Positions 7,736 through 17,900 of a stretch of DNA of 64,000 nucleotides are shown piece by piece. Under the pieces are notes generated by a model. The model made no database searches, was not told where the DNA came from, and saw only the letters and a list, made by a program, of their open reading frames with translations. The position numbers and the translations under genes are program-made. This DNA comes from Brevibacterium antiquum (GTDB taxonomy: Bacteria > Actinomycetota > Actinomycetes > Actinomycetales > Brevibacteriaceae). How positions within the stretch are numbered: the first letter of the stretch is position 1; the number at the start of each line of letters is the position of its first letter. The DNA is taken from NCBI RefSeq assembly GCF_016107655.1, contig NZ_JABASX010000007.1, positions 62,001 through 126,000 on the forward strand, in the 5' to 3' direction.

Positions 7736-9187
7736 TCAGCCGGAGTGGCGTTCGAGGAACTCGTAGACCTCGGTGTCATCGACTCCGGGGACGGCGCCGG
7801 GCGGAACGGCCGCAAGCAGGGATGCGTGCATCTGCGCCGAAGGCAGGGCCTGGTTCTCCCACTTCTCGGCGAGATCCTCGGGTGCCTGGCGACAGCACGC
7901 GGGATCCGGGCAGGCTGACTTGGAACGGATCTGGGATTCTCGTCCCTCGAACCACTTCACGTGGGCGAAGGGGACTCCTACACTGATGGCGAAGTCACCA
8001 CCGGGCAGTACGCGTGCGGTGCACCAGAATGAGCCCTCCGGTGTGTCCGTGTACTGGTAGTAGGGGCTGAACCTGTCCGCGACACGGAACACCGTGCGAG
8101 AGGTGAATCGTTTGCACGCGAACTGTCCCTCGATGGCACCGAGGGGGTCAGTGGGATAGGGCAGGCCGTCGTTGGAGTAGGCCTTGTGGATCGTTCCCGA
8201 GCGGTGAACCTTCATGAAGTGCACGGGCAGGCCCAGATGTTCGGTGGCCAGGTTCGTGAACCGGTGGGCGGCCATTTCGTAGCTGACGCCGAACATATCG
8301 CGCAGGTGCTCGACCGATATCTCACGCCTCTTCTTCTCCTCCACGAGCATCGGCACGGCAGAGCTCTGCGGCAACAGCACCGCCGCAGCCAGATAGTTCG
8401 CCTCGACTCGCTGCTGGAGGAACTCGCTGAAATCCTTCGGAGAGTCGTGGCCGAGCACGTGTGCGGCCAGGCTCGTGAGCAGATGGGAGCGCGGATCTGC
8501 GGCGGCATCGGAGTTGGGCAGATAGAGGCGGTTGTTGGCCGTGTCCGAGATCGACCGGGTTGATGTGGGCAAATCGGACACGTAGTGAAGGCTGAATCCC
8601 AGCTTCTCCGCGATCGTCGCCGTCTGCCGTTGGGAGACCGTGCCCGATTCATAGCCGGCCAGGCGCAGGAGTTCGGCCGCCTGGGCCTCGAGGTCGGCGA
8701 AGTAGTTGTTCTTCTCACGCATGCGCTCGCGCAGCTCCCGGTTGGCCCGACGAGCCTCCTCCGGAGTCGCGGCTCGACGTTCGAGGACCTGGCCGAGCTG
8801 TCTCTGCAGACCCACGATCGCTTCGAGGGCGTCGTGGGGCAGTGATTTGATCCGCACCTGTGGCAGACCCAAAGAGGAGTACATGGGTGAGGCCTGATTG
8901 CGTTCGGCTTCGAGTTCGAGAGCCTGCCTGCCGTCGACTGGCGTGGGGTCGATGAGCTCGGCGACTTCGGTGTGCAGGGCCTTCGCGATCGCGCTCAACA
9001 GCGTGACAGAAGTTTCTCGCTTGCCGTTCTCGATCGTTGAGATCTGGGAGGCTGCGCGCCCCACCTTCTCGCCCAGCTCGGTGAGAGTCAGCCCTTGCTG
9101 TTTGCGAAAAAACCTGATTCTTCTGCCGATGCTGAGGGTGTCGGCCTCCTGCTCGGTATCCTTCAGATCGATCTCGTTGCTTGTCAT
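7736..9187 (-). CDS. ramB: RamB-like regulator of acetate metabolism (XRE HTH + ImmA/IrrE-like + DUF2083)
   Basis: A 483-residue transcription factor. Residues about 21-75 form an XRE-type HTH (IGRRIRFFRKQQGLTLTELGEK...ASQISTIENGK). The middle resembles an ImmA/IrrE domain but the HExxH motif is degenerate (HVLGH), and the C-terminal domain ends with the CPDPACC cysteine cluster seen in RamB/ScfR-type regulators. Corynebacterial RamB represses aceA, aceB and acetate-activation genes; here it is directly divergent from aceA with aceB next, so the same role is strongly implied. I place the start at 9187, with GGGAG 5 nt upstream, rather than the in-frame GTG at 9220 or ATG at 9205. Length matches RamB of corynebacteria (about 475-480 aa). 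Confidence 0.9.
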   Translation of the reverse strand: MTSNEIDLKDTEQEADTLSIGRRIRFFRKQQGLTLTELGEKVGRAASQISTIENGKRETSVTLLSAIAKALHTEVAELIDPTPVDGRQALELEAERNQASPMYSSLGLPQVRIKSLPHDALEAIVGLQRQLGQVLERRAATPEEARRANRELRERMREKNNYFADLEAQAAELLRLAGYESGTVSQRQTATIAEKLGFSLHYVSDLPTSTRSISDTANNRLYLPNSDAAADPRSHLLTSLAAHVLGHDSPKDFSEFLQQRVEANYLAAAVLLPQSSAVPMLVEEKKRREISVEHLRDMFGVSYEMAAHRFTNLATEHLGLPVHFMKVHRSGTIHKAYSNDGLPYPTDPLGAIEGQFACKRFTSRTVFRVADRFSPYYQYTDTPEGSFWCTARVLPGGDFAISVGVPFAHVKWFEGRESQIRSKSACPDPACCRQAPEDLAEKWENQALPSAQMHASLLAAVPPGAVPGVDDTEVYEFLERHSG

Positions 9188-9364
9188 GGCGGCTCCCGTC
9201 GACATCGTGTCCTGGTTCACATGCGCTGAGAATCAGTATGACAGAACGACAGAATTTCTAAAACCGGAAAACAGTCGATTATTCATCGGCAAAATCTCTA
9301 TCGGCCCCCTTGCGGTCACGGCAGACTGATCTCACCAACCCCGAACGACGAGGAGTGAATGAGA

Positions 9365-10675
9365 ATGACTGAGAACACCACGCAGAGCAATTTGCACGAT
9401 GCTGAGGCCATCCGCCGCGATTGGGCCACCAATGCCCGCTGGTCGGGAGTAGCTCGTGACTACGAGCCCGAGGATGTCGTCAAACTGCGCGGTTCGCTGA
9501 TCGAAGAGCACACGCTGGCTCGCCACGGTGCCGAGCGCCTCTGGAACCAGGTGGCCTCCACCGACATCAAGTCCGGCGACTACGTCAACGCGCTGGGTGC
9601 TCTGACCGGCAACCAGGCAGTGGAGCAGGTCAAGGCCGGCCTCAACGCCATCTACCTCTCCGGCTGGCAGGTCGCCGCCGATGCGAACAACGCCGGACAG
9701 ACCTACCCTGATCAGTCGATCTACCCGGCCAACTCGGTGCCGCAGGTCGTGCGTCGCATCAACAACGCTCTGATGCGCGCCGACCAGATCGAGACCTCGG
9801 AAGGCAAGAAGAACGTCGACGACTGGTTCGCACCGATCGTGGCCGACGCAGAAGCAGGCTTCGGCGGTTCGATCAACGTCTACGAGCTCATGCGCTCGAT
9901 GATCTCCTCCGGCGCAGCCGGTGTGCACTTCGAGGATCAGCTCGGTTCTGAGAAGAAGTGCGGCCACCTCGGCGGCAAGGTTCTCGTCCCGACCTCGCAG
10001 CACATCCGCACCCTCAACGCGGCTCGCCTCGCAGCCGACGTCGAGAACGTGCCCAGCCTCGTCATCGCCCGTACCGACGCCGAAGCGGCAACGCTCATGA
10101 CCTCGGACATCGACGAGCGCGATCAGCGCTTCGTCACCGGTGAGCGCACCTCTGAGGGCTTCTACAAGATCACGAACGGCATCGAAGCAGGCATCGCCCG
10201 CGGACTGTCCTTCGCTCCCTACGCGGACATGCTGTGGATGGAGACCTCCACACCGGACCTCGAAGCTGCCAAGCAGTTCGCGGACGCCATCCATGCGGAG
10301 TACCCGGACCAGATGCTGGCCTACAACTGCTCGCCGTCGTTCAACTGGAGCAAGCACCTCGACGATGCCACCATCGCGAAGTTCCAGCGTGAGCTGGGAG
10401 CGATGGGCTACAAGTTCCAGTTCATCACCCTGGCCGGCTTCCACGCGCTCAACTACTCGATGTTCGATCTGGCTCACGGCTACGCCCGCAACCAGATGAC
10501 CTCGTACGTCGAGCTGCAGGAACGCGAGTTCGCTGCCGAGAGCCGCGGCTACACCGCAACCAAGCACCAGCGTGAGGTCGGAACCGGATACTTCGACCTG
10601 GTCTCGACCGCGCTGAACCCAGAGTCCTCGACGACAGCTCTGGCCGGTTCGACCGAGTCCGCTCAGTTCAGCTGA
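9365..10675 (+). CDS. aceA: Isocitrate lyase
   Basis: First enzyme of the glyoxylate shunt: isocitrate to glyoxylate plus succinate. The catalytic KKCGH signature is present (Cys at about residue 199), together with the magnesium-site segment around residues 150-165 and the C-terminal [16 protein letters not shown] segment. At 436 aa it is normal for bacterial enzymes. Two ATGs are 6 bp apart; AGGAG lies 3 nt before the first (9359) and 9 nt before the second (9365), so I prefer 9365. ramB is divergent and aceB (malate synthase) follows 244 bp downstream, so both shunt genes are together. RamB control, with induction on acetate, is inferred from family knowledge and position. Confidence 0.96.
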   Translation: MTENTTQSNLHDAEAIRRDWATNARWSGVARDYEPEDVVKLRGSLIEEHTLARHGAERLWNQVASTDIKSGDYVNALGALTGNQAVEQVKAGLNAIYLSGWQVAADANNAGQTYPDQSIYPANSVPQVVRRINNALMRADQIETSEGKKNVDDWFAPIVADAEAGFGGSINVYELMRSMISSGAAGVHFEDQLGSEKKCGHLGGKVLVPTSQHIRTLNAARLAADVENVPSLVIARTDAEAATLMTSDIDERDQRFVTGERTSEGFYKITNGIEAGIARGLSFAPYADMLWMETSTPDLEAAKQFADAIHAEYPDQMLAYNCSPSFNWSKHLDDATIAKFQRELGAMGYKFQFITLAGFHALNYSMFDLAHGYARNQMTSYVELQEREFAAESRGYTATKHQREVGTGYFDLVSTALNPESSTTALAGSTESAQFS

Positions 10676-10919
10676 GCCTTCGGTGACCCGACCGGTCACG
10701 CGACGACGGACACCGGCTTCGCCGGGACCGGTCGCCTAGTACTCGGCGCGGATCGACAGTGTTTTCACGGGGTTTGCACTGTTGGTCCGCGCCGGCACAC
10801 CACACATCACAGCTCCAACCACAACCTCGGCGACACCAGCACCACCGGCACAGCCATCGCAGCACAGCCACCGCAACGCACATCAGCAGCACACATTCCG
10901 ACGGGTGAGGAGAAGCCCC

Positions 10920-12524
10920 ATGTCTCACATCAAAATCAACGCCCCCATCGAACCAGGCTTCGACACGATCCTCTCGGAGTCCGCCCTCAACTTCATCGCA
11001 GCGCTCCACGATCGCTTCAGCGACCGTCTGGGCAAGCTGCTGGGAGTCCGTGGACGTCAGGCACAGAGCATCCGGAACGGCACGTTCCCGAGGTTCACCC
11101 CCGACACCGCAGGAATCCGGGCCGACACCACATGGAAGGTCGCCGGCGCGACCGGAGCCCCCGGTCTCGAAGACCGTCGCGTCGAACTGACAGGCCCCGT
11201 CTCCGAACCTGAAGTGATTGCGGCGCTGAACTCCCGTGCGAAGGTCTGGCTCGCCGACCTCGAAGACGCAACCAGCCCGACCTGGGCCAACGTCATCGGC
11301 GGACAGCTCAACCTGTTCAACGCCATCCGCGGCACCCTGCCGGGCGTGAACAACCGTGAGCAGCCCACCATCGGCCTGCGTCCCCGTGGCTGGCACCTGC
11401 CGGAGAAGCACCTGATCCACGTCGATGACAAGGGCGGCCAGTCAGAGACCTCAGGCGCCATGGTCGACTTCGGTCTCTACTTCTTCCACAATGCCCGTCG
11501 ACTCGTCGACAACGGCTCGGGACCATACTTCTACCTGCCCAAGCTCGAGTCCTTCCGGGAAGCACGCCTGTGGAACGAGATCTTCGTTTTCGCACAGGAC
11601 TACATGGGTATTTCGCAGGGAACCATCCGGGCGACCGCTCACATCGAGACGATCACCGCTGTGTTCCAGATGGAAGAGATCTTGTGGGAGCTGCGCGATC
11701 ACTGCGCCGGCCTCAACGCCGCAGGTTGGGACTACCTGTTCTCACTCGTGAAGAACTTCCGCAACTCTCCGGAGTGGGTGCTGCCGGATCGCGAGCACCT
11801 GACAATGGGACTGCCGCTGCTGCAGGCGTTCGCAGACCGCCTCGTCTCGACCTGCCACCGCCGCGGAGCACACGCGATCGGGACCATGGGCAACCTCATG
11901 ACCACTCACCCGGACAAGGAATTCGTTACCTCGGAGCTGGTGAAGATGCGTGAAGACAAGGCTCGTGAAGCCTCGCGTGGCTTCGACGGCACCTGGGTGG
12001 CCGAGCCTGGACTGGTGGATGACGCGCTGGAGGTCTTCGATGCCGCACTCGGCGACAAGCCGAACCAGCTCGACAACCGCCGGGTCGATGCCCACGCCTG
12101 CGCCGAGCACATGCTCGACGTGTCAGGTCTGGACACCACGGTCACCGAGGAAGGTGTTCGCCTGAACATCCGTGTGGCCATCGGCTACATGAATGAATGG
12201 CTGGGCGGCAACGGCAACGTCGCACTCGAGAACCTGCTCGAAGACGCGTCGACCGCTGAGATCTCCAGGTCCCAGATCTGGCAGTGGATCCGCCACTCGG
12301 TGACGCTGGACAACGGGAAGCAGGTCACCCGCGACCTGGTGGAGCGGTACATGGGCGAGGAGCTCGCAGTCATCGAGCGCCACCCCGCAGACCACTACAC
12401 CGAGGCCGTTGAGATCTTCCGCAAGAGCGCACTGGGTGAGGACTTCCCCGAATTCCTCACCATGCCCGCCTACACCGACCACCTGGTCGACAGGGTGTCG
12501 AAGGGAGCCGTGTTCGCGGCCTGA
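10920..12524 (+). CDS. aceB: Malate synthase A
   Basis: Condenses glyoxylate with acetyl-CoA to malate, completing the glyoxylate shunt begun by AceA. The 534-residue length is that of the A isoform. The segments VWLADLEDATSP, IGLRPRGWHLPEKH and the malate-synthase signature around LRDHCAGLNAAGWDYLF are present. The ATG at 10920 has AGGAG 7 nt upstream; an upstream extension to 10782 is low-complexity Thr/Pro and not credible. The 244-bp spacer to aceA probably contains its own promoter; a GGGGTTTGCACTG element near 10770 resembles one half of RamB-type sites, but this is only suggestive. A strong stem-loop follows at 12539. Confidence 0.96.
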   Translation: MSHIKINAPIEPGFDTILSESALNFIAALHDRFSDRLGKLLGVRGRQAQSIRNGTFPRFTPDTAGIRADTTWKVAGATGAPGLEDRRVELTGPVSEPEVIAALNSRAKVWLADLEDATSPTWANVIGGQLNLFNAIRGTLPGVNNREQPTIGLRPRGWHLPEKHLIHVDDKGGQSETSGAMVDFGLYFFHNARRLVDNGSGPYFYLPKLESFREARLWNEIFVFAQDYMGISQGTIRATAHIETITAVFQMEEILWELRDHCAGLNAAGWDYLFSLVKNFRNSPEWVLPDREHLTMGLPLLQAFADRLVSTCHRRGAHAIGTMGNLMTTHPDKEFVTSELVKMREDKAREASRGFDGTWVAEPGLVDDALEVFDAALGDKPNQLDNRRVDAHACAEHMLDVSGLDTTVTEEGVRLNIRVAIGYMNEWLGGNGNVALENLLEDASTAEISRSQIWQWIRHSVTLDNGKQVTRDLVERYMGEELAVIERHPADHYTEAVEIFRKSALGEDFPEFLTMPAYTDHLVDRVSKGAVFAA

Positions 12525-12538
12525 TCGTCACTCATCGG

Positions 12539-12592
12539 CTGCCCGAGTCCGGGAACGCAACAGGTATCAGTTGCGTTCCCGGACTCGGGCAG
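12539..12592 (+). terminator. Perfect 23-bp stem-loop after aceB
   Basis: The arm at 12539-12561 is perfectly complementary to 12570-12592 with an 8-nt loop (AGGTATCA), followed by TTTCTG. It sits 14 bp after the aceB stop codon. The long, mismatch-free stem would work in both directions. Confidence 0.8.
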
Positions 12593-12633
12593 TTTCTGCG
12601 TGGTGTGACCCCGTGAACGGCTGCGCAGAAACT
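12591..12633. repeat. Second inverted repeat next to the aceB terminator
   Basis: AGTTTCTGCG at 12591-12600 is the reverse complement of CGCAGAAACT at 12624-12633 (loop 23 nt). Lying just past the DinB-family gene's stop codon (minus strand), it probably ends that transcript and makes this a double, bidirectional termination zone. Confidence 0.55.
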
Positions 12634-12648
12634 TGGCTCACCCCACAC

Positions 12649-13245
12649 TCAGCTCCACTGCGCGGGTGGCCAGGGCTGGCCGTCGGCCTGGGCGTTGAGC
12701 TGGTAGGCGATTGAGCCGTCGATGGACTCGCGGATGATGTCAGCGTGTCCGGCATGGCGGGCGATCTCGGTGGTGAGGTGGCACAGGATCCACCGGACGT
12801 TCATCACAAAGTCCTTGGGCATCCAGGGATTGCCGGGCATCGGGACGACCGTGCCGAGGTCGGTCCCGTTCTCGTTCACGGCAGCGCGGGCAACTCCGAT
12901 CTCGGCGATGCTCTTCTCCAGAATCACGACGACCTCGGCGATGTCGAGGTCGGGGACAGCCGAGCCATCGAACATCCCGTCGAGCCCGAGCCCGTCATTG
13001 ATCGTCGGATATTCCTCCTCATCGATGTAGCGGTCAGGCTCCTTCACCTGCAGCAGCCAGCCATTGAGGACCTGCGCCGCATGAGCCAACAGCCCTGAGA
13101 TGCTCAGCGGGCTCGCGGTCGGAGTGCTGCGGGCCTGTTCATCGGTGAGGTCGAGCGCCGTGAGCTTGAGCTGTGTGCACTGCTGTTCCAGGAAGGTGAA
13201 CAGAGCGTCGGCTTCGGTCGTGATGGACGGGGCGAAGAATGGCAT
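12649..13245 (-). CDS. DinB-like (DUF664/mycothiol-transferase fold) protein
   Basis: A 198-residue four-helix-bundle protein of the DinB/YfiT superfamily. It shows the typical internal HAAQVLNGWLLQV segment and the C-terminal VRWILCHLTTEIARHAGHADIIRESIDG motif, whose histidines (with one in the first helix pair) form the metal site in this fold. In actinobacteria many such proteins are mycothiol-dependent transferases; the substrate here is unknown. The start at 13245 is set by AGGAG 6 nt upstream; the longer open frame to 13722 is antisense to the divergent regulator and not real. Divergent from the WYL regulator gene, which may control it. Confidence 0.82.
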   Translation of the reverse strand: MPFFAPSITTEADALFTFLEQQCTQLKLTALDLTDEQARSTPTASPLSISGLLAHAAQVLNGWLLQVKEPDRYIDEEEYPTINDGLGLDGMFDGSAVPDLDIAEVVVILEKSIAEIGVARAAVNENGTDLGTVVPMPGNPWMPKDFVMNVRWILCHLTTEIARHAGHADIIRESIDGSIAYQLNAQADGQPWPPAQWS

Positions 13246-13319
13246 GGGATCTCCTGATTGTCTGCGGCTGATCCGGTCTGTCCGGATCTGTGACACAAGT
13301 GTCCAGGTGATCGCGGTCA

Positions 13320-13325
13320 TATACT
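13320..13325 (+). promoter_or_regulatory. -10 box, leaderless WYL-regulator promoter
   Basis: TATACT ends 7 nt before the ATG at 13333, with no ribosome-binding site, so the transcript should start at the A of the start codon. Confidence 0.6.
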
Positions 13326-13332
13326 GTCCGCT

Positions 13333-14289
13333 ATGACCGCTGAATCTCGTCTGCTTTCGCTGTTGGGAATGCTCGCTGCAGGACGGACCTACTCCGCGAC
13401 CGAACTGGCCGCGCATTTCGGTGTCACCCCGCGCTCCATCCGTCGCGACATCGCGAGTCTGCGTGAGCTCGGCTATATCATCGAATCCATCCCCGGTGCG
13501 GCCGGCGGCTACCGCGCTCACTCGCGCACCGTTCTGCCTCCACTGCAGCTCGAGACCGGCGAGGCACTGGCCACAGCCGTCGGCCTGGCACTGCTCAACG
13601 GTGCCGGATTGGGCACCGCGAATGCCGATTCGGCCACTGCGAAGCTCCGCGCGATGCTGCCTCCCGCAATTCGCGAGACAGTCGGAGACATCAGCACGTC
13701 CGTGTCCGTCCTTCCTGGTCATGAACCCGGAGTCGACATGACAGCGGTGATGACGACCACCTCGGCGATCGCGTCCCTAAACATTCTCACGTTCACTCAT
13801 GAGAAGCGGAAAGCAGCCGGATCCGAGACGATGCAGCGCCGGGTGGAGCCTGTGCAGATGGTCGTCCTCGGTGCGCACTGGTACCTCTACGCCTGGGATC
13901 TCACCCGCAGCGACTGGCGGGTCTTTCGCCTCGACCGGATGAGCGAGGTCCATGAGACGACGTTCGCCTTCACTGCCAGAGACCATCCCGACGCCGAGGC
14001 GGCCGTGAGTTCCGCCGTCACCACCGATGCCTACCGCCACACAGTGATCCTGGACGTGGATGCCTCCGTGGCCGAGGCCAAAGCATGGTTCCCGACGAGG
14101 ACCGCGACGATCACGAAGACCGACGGCGGTGCTCGCGTCGAATTCGGAGTCGAGGACCTGAGCTGGGCGGCCGTGATCACCGCGGCGACTCCCGTGGATT
14201 TCCGGGTCGTCGAGCCACCGGAGCTGTTGGGTGCACTGAGCGACCTGGGACAGCGGGCGGAGCGGGTGAGCAGGACCGGCAGCAGCTGA
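13333..14289 (+). CDS. HTH (DeoR-like) + WYL-domain transcriptional regulator
   Basis: A 318-residue YafY-type regulator. Residues 1-60 form a winged HTH (LLSLLGMLAAGRTYSATELA...VTPRSIRRDIASLRELG), and the middle third carries a WYL domain, recognisable by GAHWYLYAWDLTRSDWRVFRLDRM. WYL domains sense ligands, often nucleic-acid or small-molecule signals. It is divergent from the DinB-family gene with 87 bp between the starts, and is probably transcribed from a leaderless promoter (TATACT 7 nt before ATG). Target genes are unknown; the divergent gene is the natural candidate. Confidence 0.88.
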   Translation: MTAESRLLSLLGMLAAGRTYSATELAAHFGVTPRSIRRDIASLRELGYIIESIPGAAGGYRAHSRTVLPPLQLETGEALATAVGLALLNGAGLGTANADSATAKLRAMLPPAIRETVGDISTSVSVLPGHEPGVDMTAVMTTTSAIASLNILTFTHEKRKAAGSETMQRRVEPVQMVVLGAHWYLYAWDLTRSDWRVFRLDRMSEVHETTFAFTARDHPDAEAAVSSAVTTDAYRHTVILDVDASVAEAKAWFPTRTATITKTDGGARVEFGVEDLSWAAVITAATPVDFRVVEPPELLGALSDLGQRAERVSRTGSS

Positions 14290-14324
14290 GCGGACTGAGC
14301 ACTCTGTGCCCTGCCGGCCACCTC

Positions 14325-14366
14325 AACCTGCAAAAGCGTCGTGCAGGCGGCGGGCTTTTGCAGGTT
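14325..14366 (+). terminator. Stem-loop terminator after the WYL regulator
   Basis: AACCTGCAAAAGC (14325-14337) pairs perfectly with GCTTTTGCAGGTT (14354-14366), loop 16 nt, 36 bp after the stop codon. Confidence 0.7.
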
Positions 14367-14441
14367 CGGGCAGCTGGAGCTGGGATGACCGCGCGATGTC
14401 CTCACGGTGATACGGGAATGAACGAATCAGGGCAGAAGCAA

Positions 14442-14447
14442 TATACT
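14442..14447 (+). promoter_or_regulatory. -10 box, leaderless universal-stress-protein promoter
   Basis: TATACT lies 7 nt before the ATG at 14455; no ribosome-binding site is visible. Confidence 0.6.
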
Positions 14448-14454
14448 CGTCGAT

Positions 14455-14844
14455 ATGACGATTCTCATTGGCTATCTTCCTGCTCCTGAGGGTGAGGCGG
14501 CTCTGCGCGCGGGCTTCGCAGAGGCCAAACTTCGGTCGAGCAATGCTGTCGTGATCAACTCCCAGCGACGCGGAGCCAGTGGAACCCCGACCGAGATCGA
14601 TCAAGACGCCATCGACCGCATTGTCTCTCTCGGCAAGGATTCCGATGTCGAGGTCGAGGTGCTCCAGCCCGATCACGAAGACGACCTGCCGGGAACGCTG
14701 AATGAGCTCGTCGAGGAACACGAGGCTCAGCTCATCGTCATCGGACTGCGCAAGCGATCGGCGATCGGCAAGTTCATTCTCGGATCACAGGCACAGCGAA
14801 TCCTGCTCGAAGCAGAGGTCCCGGTCCTCACCGCCAAGGCCTGA
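14455..14844 (+). CDS. Universal stress protein (UspA family)
   Basis: A 129-residue single-domain Usp. It has the N-terminal ILIGYLPAPEGEAALRAGFAEA strand-helix unit and the C-terminal nucleotide-binding run GLRKRSAIGKFILGSQAQRIL, which corresponds to the G-x2-G-x9-G(S/T) ATP-binding pattern in modified form (GS kept, first glycine pair altered). Role: stress-related, often regulating dormancy or redox tolerance in actinobacteria. It stands alone, with its own -10 box 7 nt before the ATG, and is convergent with the dehydrogenase at 14923-17940. Confidence 0.88.
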   Translation: MTILIGYLPAPEGEAALRAGFAEAKLRSSNAVVINSQRRGASGTPTEIDQDAIDRIVSLGKDSDVEVEVLQPDHEDDLPGTLNELVEEHEAQLIVIGLRKRSAIGKFILGSQAQRILLEAEVPVLTAKA

Positions 14845-14890
14845 AGCCAGACGTCTGCCTGAGGCGTCTGTCTGAAGCCAGTCGTCTGCC

Positions 14891-14930
14891 TGGGCCCGTC
14901 AGCTAGCGGGTGGGCCCGTCGGCTAGCGGG
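14891..14930. repeat. 20-bp tandem duplication at the 3' end of the dehydrogenase gene
   Basis: TGGGCCCGTCRGCTAGCGGG occurs at 14891-14910 and 14911-14930, differing at one base. The second copy includes the dehydrogenase stop codon (14923-14925), so the gene end has been duplicated. Confidence 0.85.
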
Positions 14931-17900
14931 TGGGTTCGAGACTCCAGCCCCAGGCGAGCAGCTCCGGCAGTGACACACCCTGCGCGTCGCTGAGATCGGC
15001 GATTTGAGTGCGGCAGGAATAGCCATCGGCCAGGACGACCCGTGTCGGCTCACCGACACCCGCAACTGCTCCTGTCCCCGCCGCTCCTCCAGTCCCGACG
15101 GCGTTCGGTGCCCGATTGCGCAGTGTCTCCTGATTGCGCAGAGTTTCCTGCTCGCGCAGCGCGGGCAGCAGAGCGACTTCGGCCACAGCGACCGAGGTCT
15201 CATAATGGCCTTCTTCAACGCCGAAGTTCCCGGCCAGACCGCAGCAGCCGCCCAAGAACTTCGCAGCGGCACCGGTCCTGGCCAGCAGCTCCTTATCCGC
15301 GGCATTGCCGAAGATCGCCGACTGATGACAGTGCGGCTGCACAAGCGCTTCGACTTCGTCCAATCGCGGCAGCTCGGCACCCACGCTGAGCAGGTACTGC
15401 GCGAAGGTCTGCACCCGTGCCGCGACTCGAGCCGAGGCCTCATCGGCCAAGAGCTTCTGCGAATCATCCTTGAGAGTCGCCAGGCACGAGGGCTCGACCC
15501 CGACGATGGGCACGTTCCCGGTGGCATCGAGCGCGCTGATCGTCGCGCCCAGATTCGCCTTCGCAGCATCGAGCTGACCGGTCGAGATCAGGGGCAGGCC
15601 ACAGCACACGGTCTGGTCGATGACGCGCACCGTGACACCCGCGCGTTCGAGCACGGCAACGGCGGCGGCGAGGATGCGCGGCGCGAAATGATTCGACCAC
15701 GAATCGGCGAACAGAATCACCTCACGTGTCTTCGCCCTGGCACCTGCCCCAGGTGCACCCGAATTCCTGGGCTCAGCCTCGGCGGGGGTGCTGTCTGCGG
15801 TGGTCCACCACTGACGGAACGTCGTCGCCGCGAACTGCGGGATGGACCTGCGGATGTCGATCCCGGCCAGCTTCTTGGCCACGGTCGTGAGCCCCGGCAG
15901 GCCAGAGACGCGGTTGACCACGGGGGCCAGGGGCGTGATGACGCGCGCCAGCTGCGGCAGGAATCCGAGCGAATAGTGCTTCATCGGACGCAGTCTGCCC
16001 TTGTAGGACTGGTAGAGGACCTCGGCCTTGTATGTGGCCATGTCCGTGCCAGTCGGGCACTCGGTGCCGCAGGCCTTGCACGACAGACAGAGGTCGAGGG
16101 CCTCGGCGACCTCGGGGGACTGCCACGAGGAGTCGAGGAGATCACCGGACACCATCTCCTGCAGCACCCTGGCACGACCGCGCGTGGAATGCTTTTCATC
16201 GCGGGTGGCCTGGTAGGTCGGGCACATGACTCCACCGCTGTCGGCGGAGTCGGCGCGGCACTTGCCGACGCCGGTGCAGCGATGCACGGCGGAGGCGAAT
16301 CCTGCCGATTCTCCCTCGTAGGCCATTGCCAAGGTCCCCGGCAGCTCTTCTCGCAGCGGCAATTGGGTCAAGCGCAGGGACTCGGTGAGGGCATCCGGGT
16401 CGACGATCACTCCCGGGTTGAGCAGGTACTGCGGGTCGAAGAGCTCCTTGACCTCCTTGAACAAGTCCAGCACGGCTGGGGGATAGATGAGACGCAGCAA
16501 CTCGGACCGGGCACGGCCGTCGCCATGCTCACCGGAGACGGACCCGCCGTAACGCGCCACGAGCTTCGTCGCCGCGACCATGAACGTCCGCATCACCTCG
16601 GGTCCGTCGGGATCCTCGAGCGGGAAGTCGACGCGCATGTGCAGACAACCATCACCGAAGTGCCCGTAGGGAATTCCCCACAGCCCATGCTCGGTGAGCA
16701 GATCCATGAGATCACGCAGATAGTCGCCGAGGTGCTCCACCGGAACCGCGGAATCCTCCCACCCGGCGTGGGCGTCACGTCCATCGGGTGTGCGGGAGAC
16801 CAGACCGGCCCCATCGGCGCGAATTCCCCACACCTCGGCTGCGGCCTGAGGGCCGAGCACCGCCGAATCCAGGGCACTCGACTCTCTGATCAGTCGCTTC
16901 GTCTCATCGACCAGTTCGGCTTCGTCCTCGCCGGTGAGCTCGACGACAAGCCAGCCGCCGCCCTCGGGCAGGTGGGGGACAGCATCGGCGCCCTTGGTCT
17001 CGATGACCCGATCGAGCATGCGCGAGTCGAGACCCTCGCAGGCCGCGACCGGGAATCCCTTGAGCAGGGGAGCATCATGTGCGGCCGCGACCATGTCCTC
17101 GTACCCGAGCACCACCGCCGAGGTGTGGGTGGGGTCTTTGACCAGGCGCATCTTCGCGGCGAGGACGATGCCCCATGTGCCCTCGGTCCCGGCGAAGGCC
17201 CGGCGCAGGTCGAAGTCGTTCTCCGGCAGCAGGGACTCCAGACCATACCCGGAGACCTGCCGAGAGAAGGTGCCCAGATTCGTCCGGATGGTGCCCAGCT
17301 GACTGCCGACGAGTTCATGCAGACGCGGGAACGTCTCTGAGGAGTCGGTGTCGTCGAGGGTGACGACTGTGCCGTCGACGAGCATGACGATCAGCGCGAG
17401 GATGTTGTCGCCGGTGCGCCCGTAGCCCAGAGCGCGTGGCCCGCAGGCGTTGTTGCCGATCATCCCGCCGATCGTGCAGCGAGTATGAGTGGAGGGATCC
17501 GGGCCGAAGCGCAGGCCGTGCGGCCGCGCCTGTGCCTGCAGGTGAGCGTGGATGCATCCGGCCTGGACCCATGCGGACTGCGCCTCGGGGTCGAGGGCGA
17601 GGACCTCGTTCATATGGCGGGAGAAGTCGAGGACGATGCCCGTGCCGATCGCATTGCCGGCGATCGAGGTCCCGGCGCCGCGGCTGGTGATGGGCACTCC
17701 CAGCCGGCGCGCGATCGCCAGTGTGTGCGAGACATCACCCTCGTCATGTGGGAACACGATCGCCTGCGGAACCAGGCGGAACAGGGAGGCATCGGTGGTA
17801 TAGGCAGCACGATCGGTGTCGTCGACGCTGAAGTCCCGGACCCCCGCGGCCCGGAGCTCGGTCGAGAGGACATCGGCGAGAGACATCTCTGTCTCCGCAG

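Noticed and set aside
15004..17340. 778-codon open frame on the plus strand
   Set aside because: It lies wholly antisense to the FAD/Fe-S dehydrogenase, whose motifs are unmistakable; long antisense frames are expected in GC-rich coding DNA.
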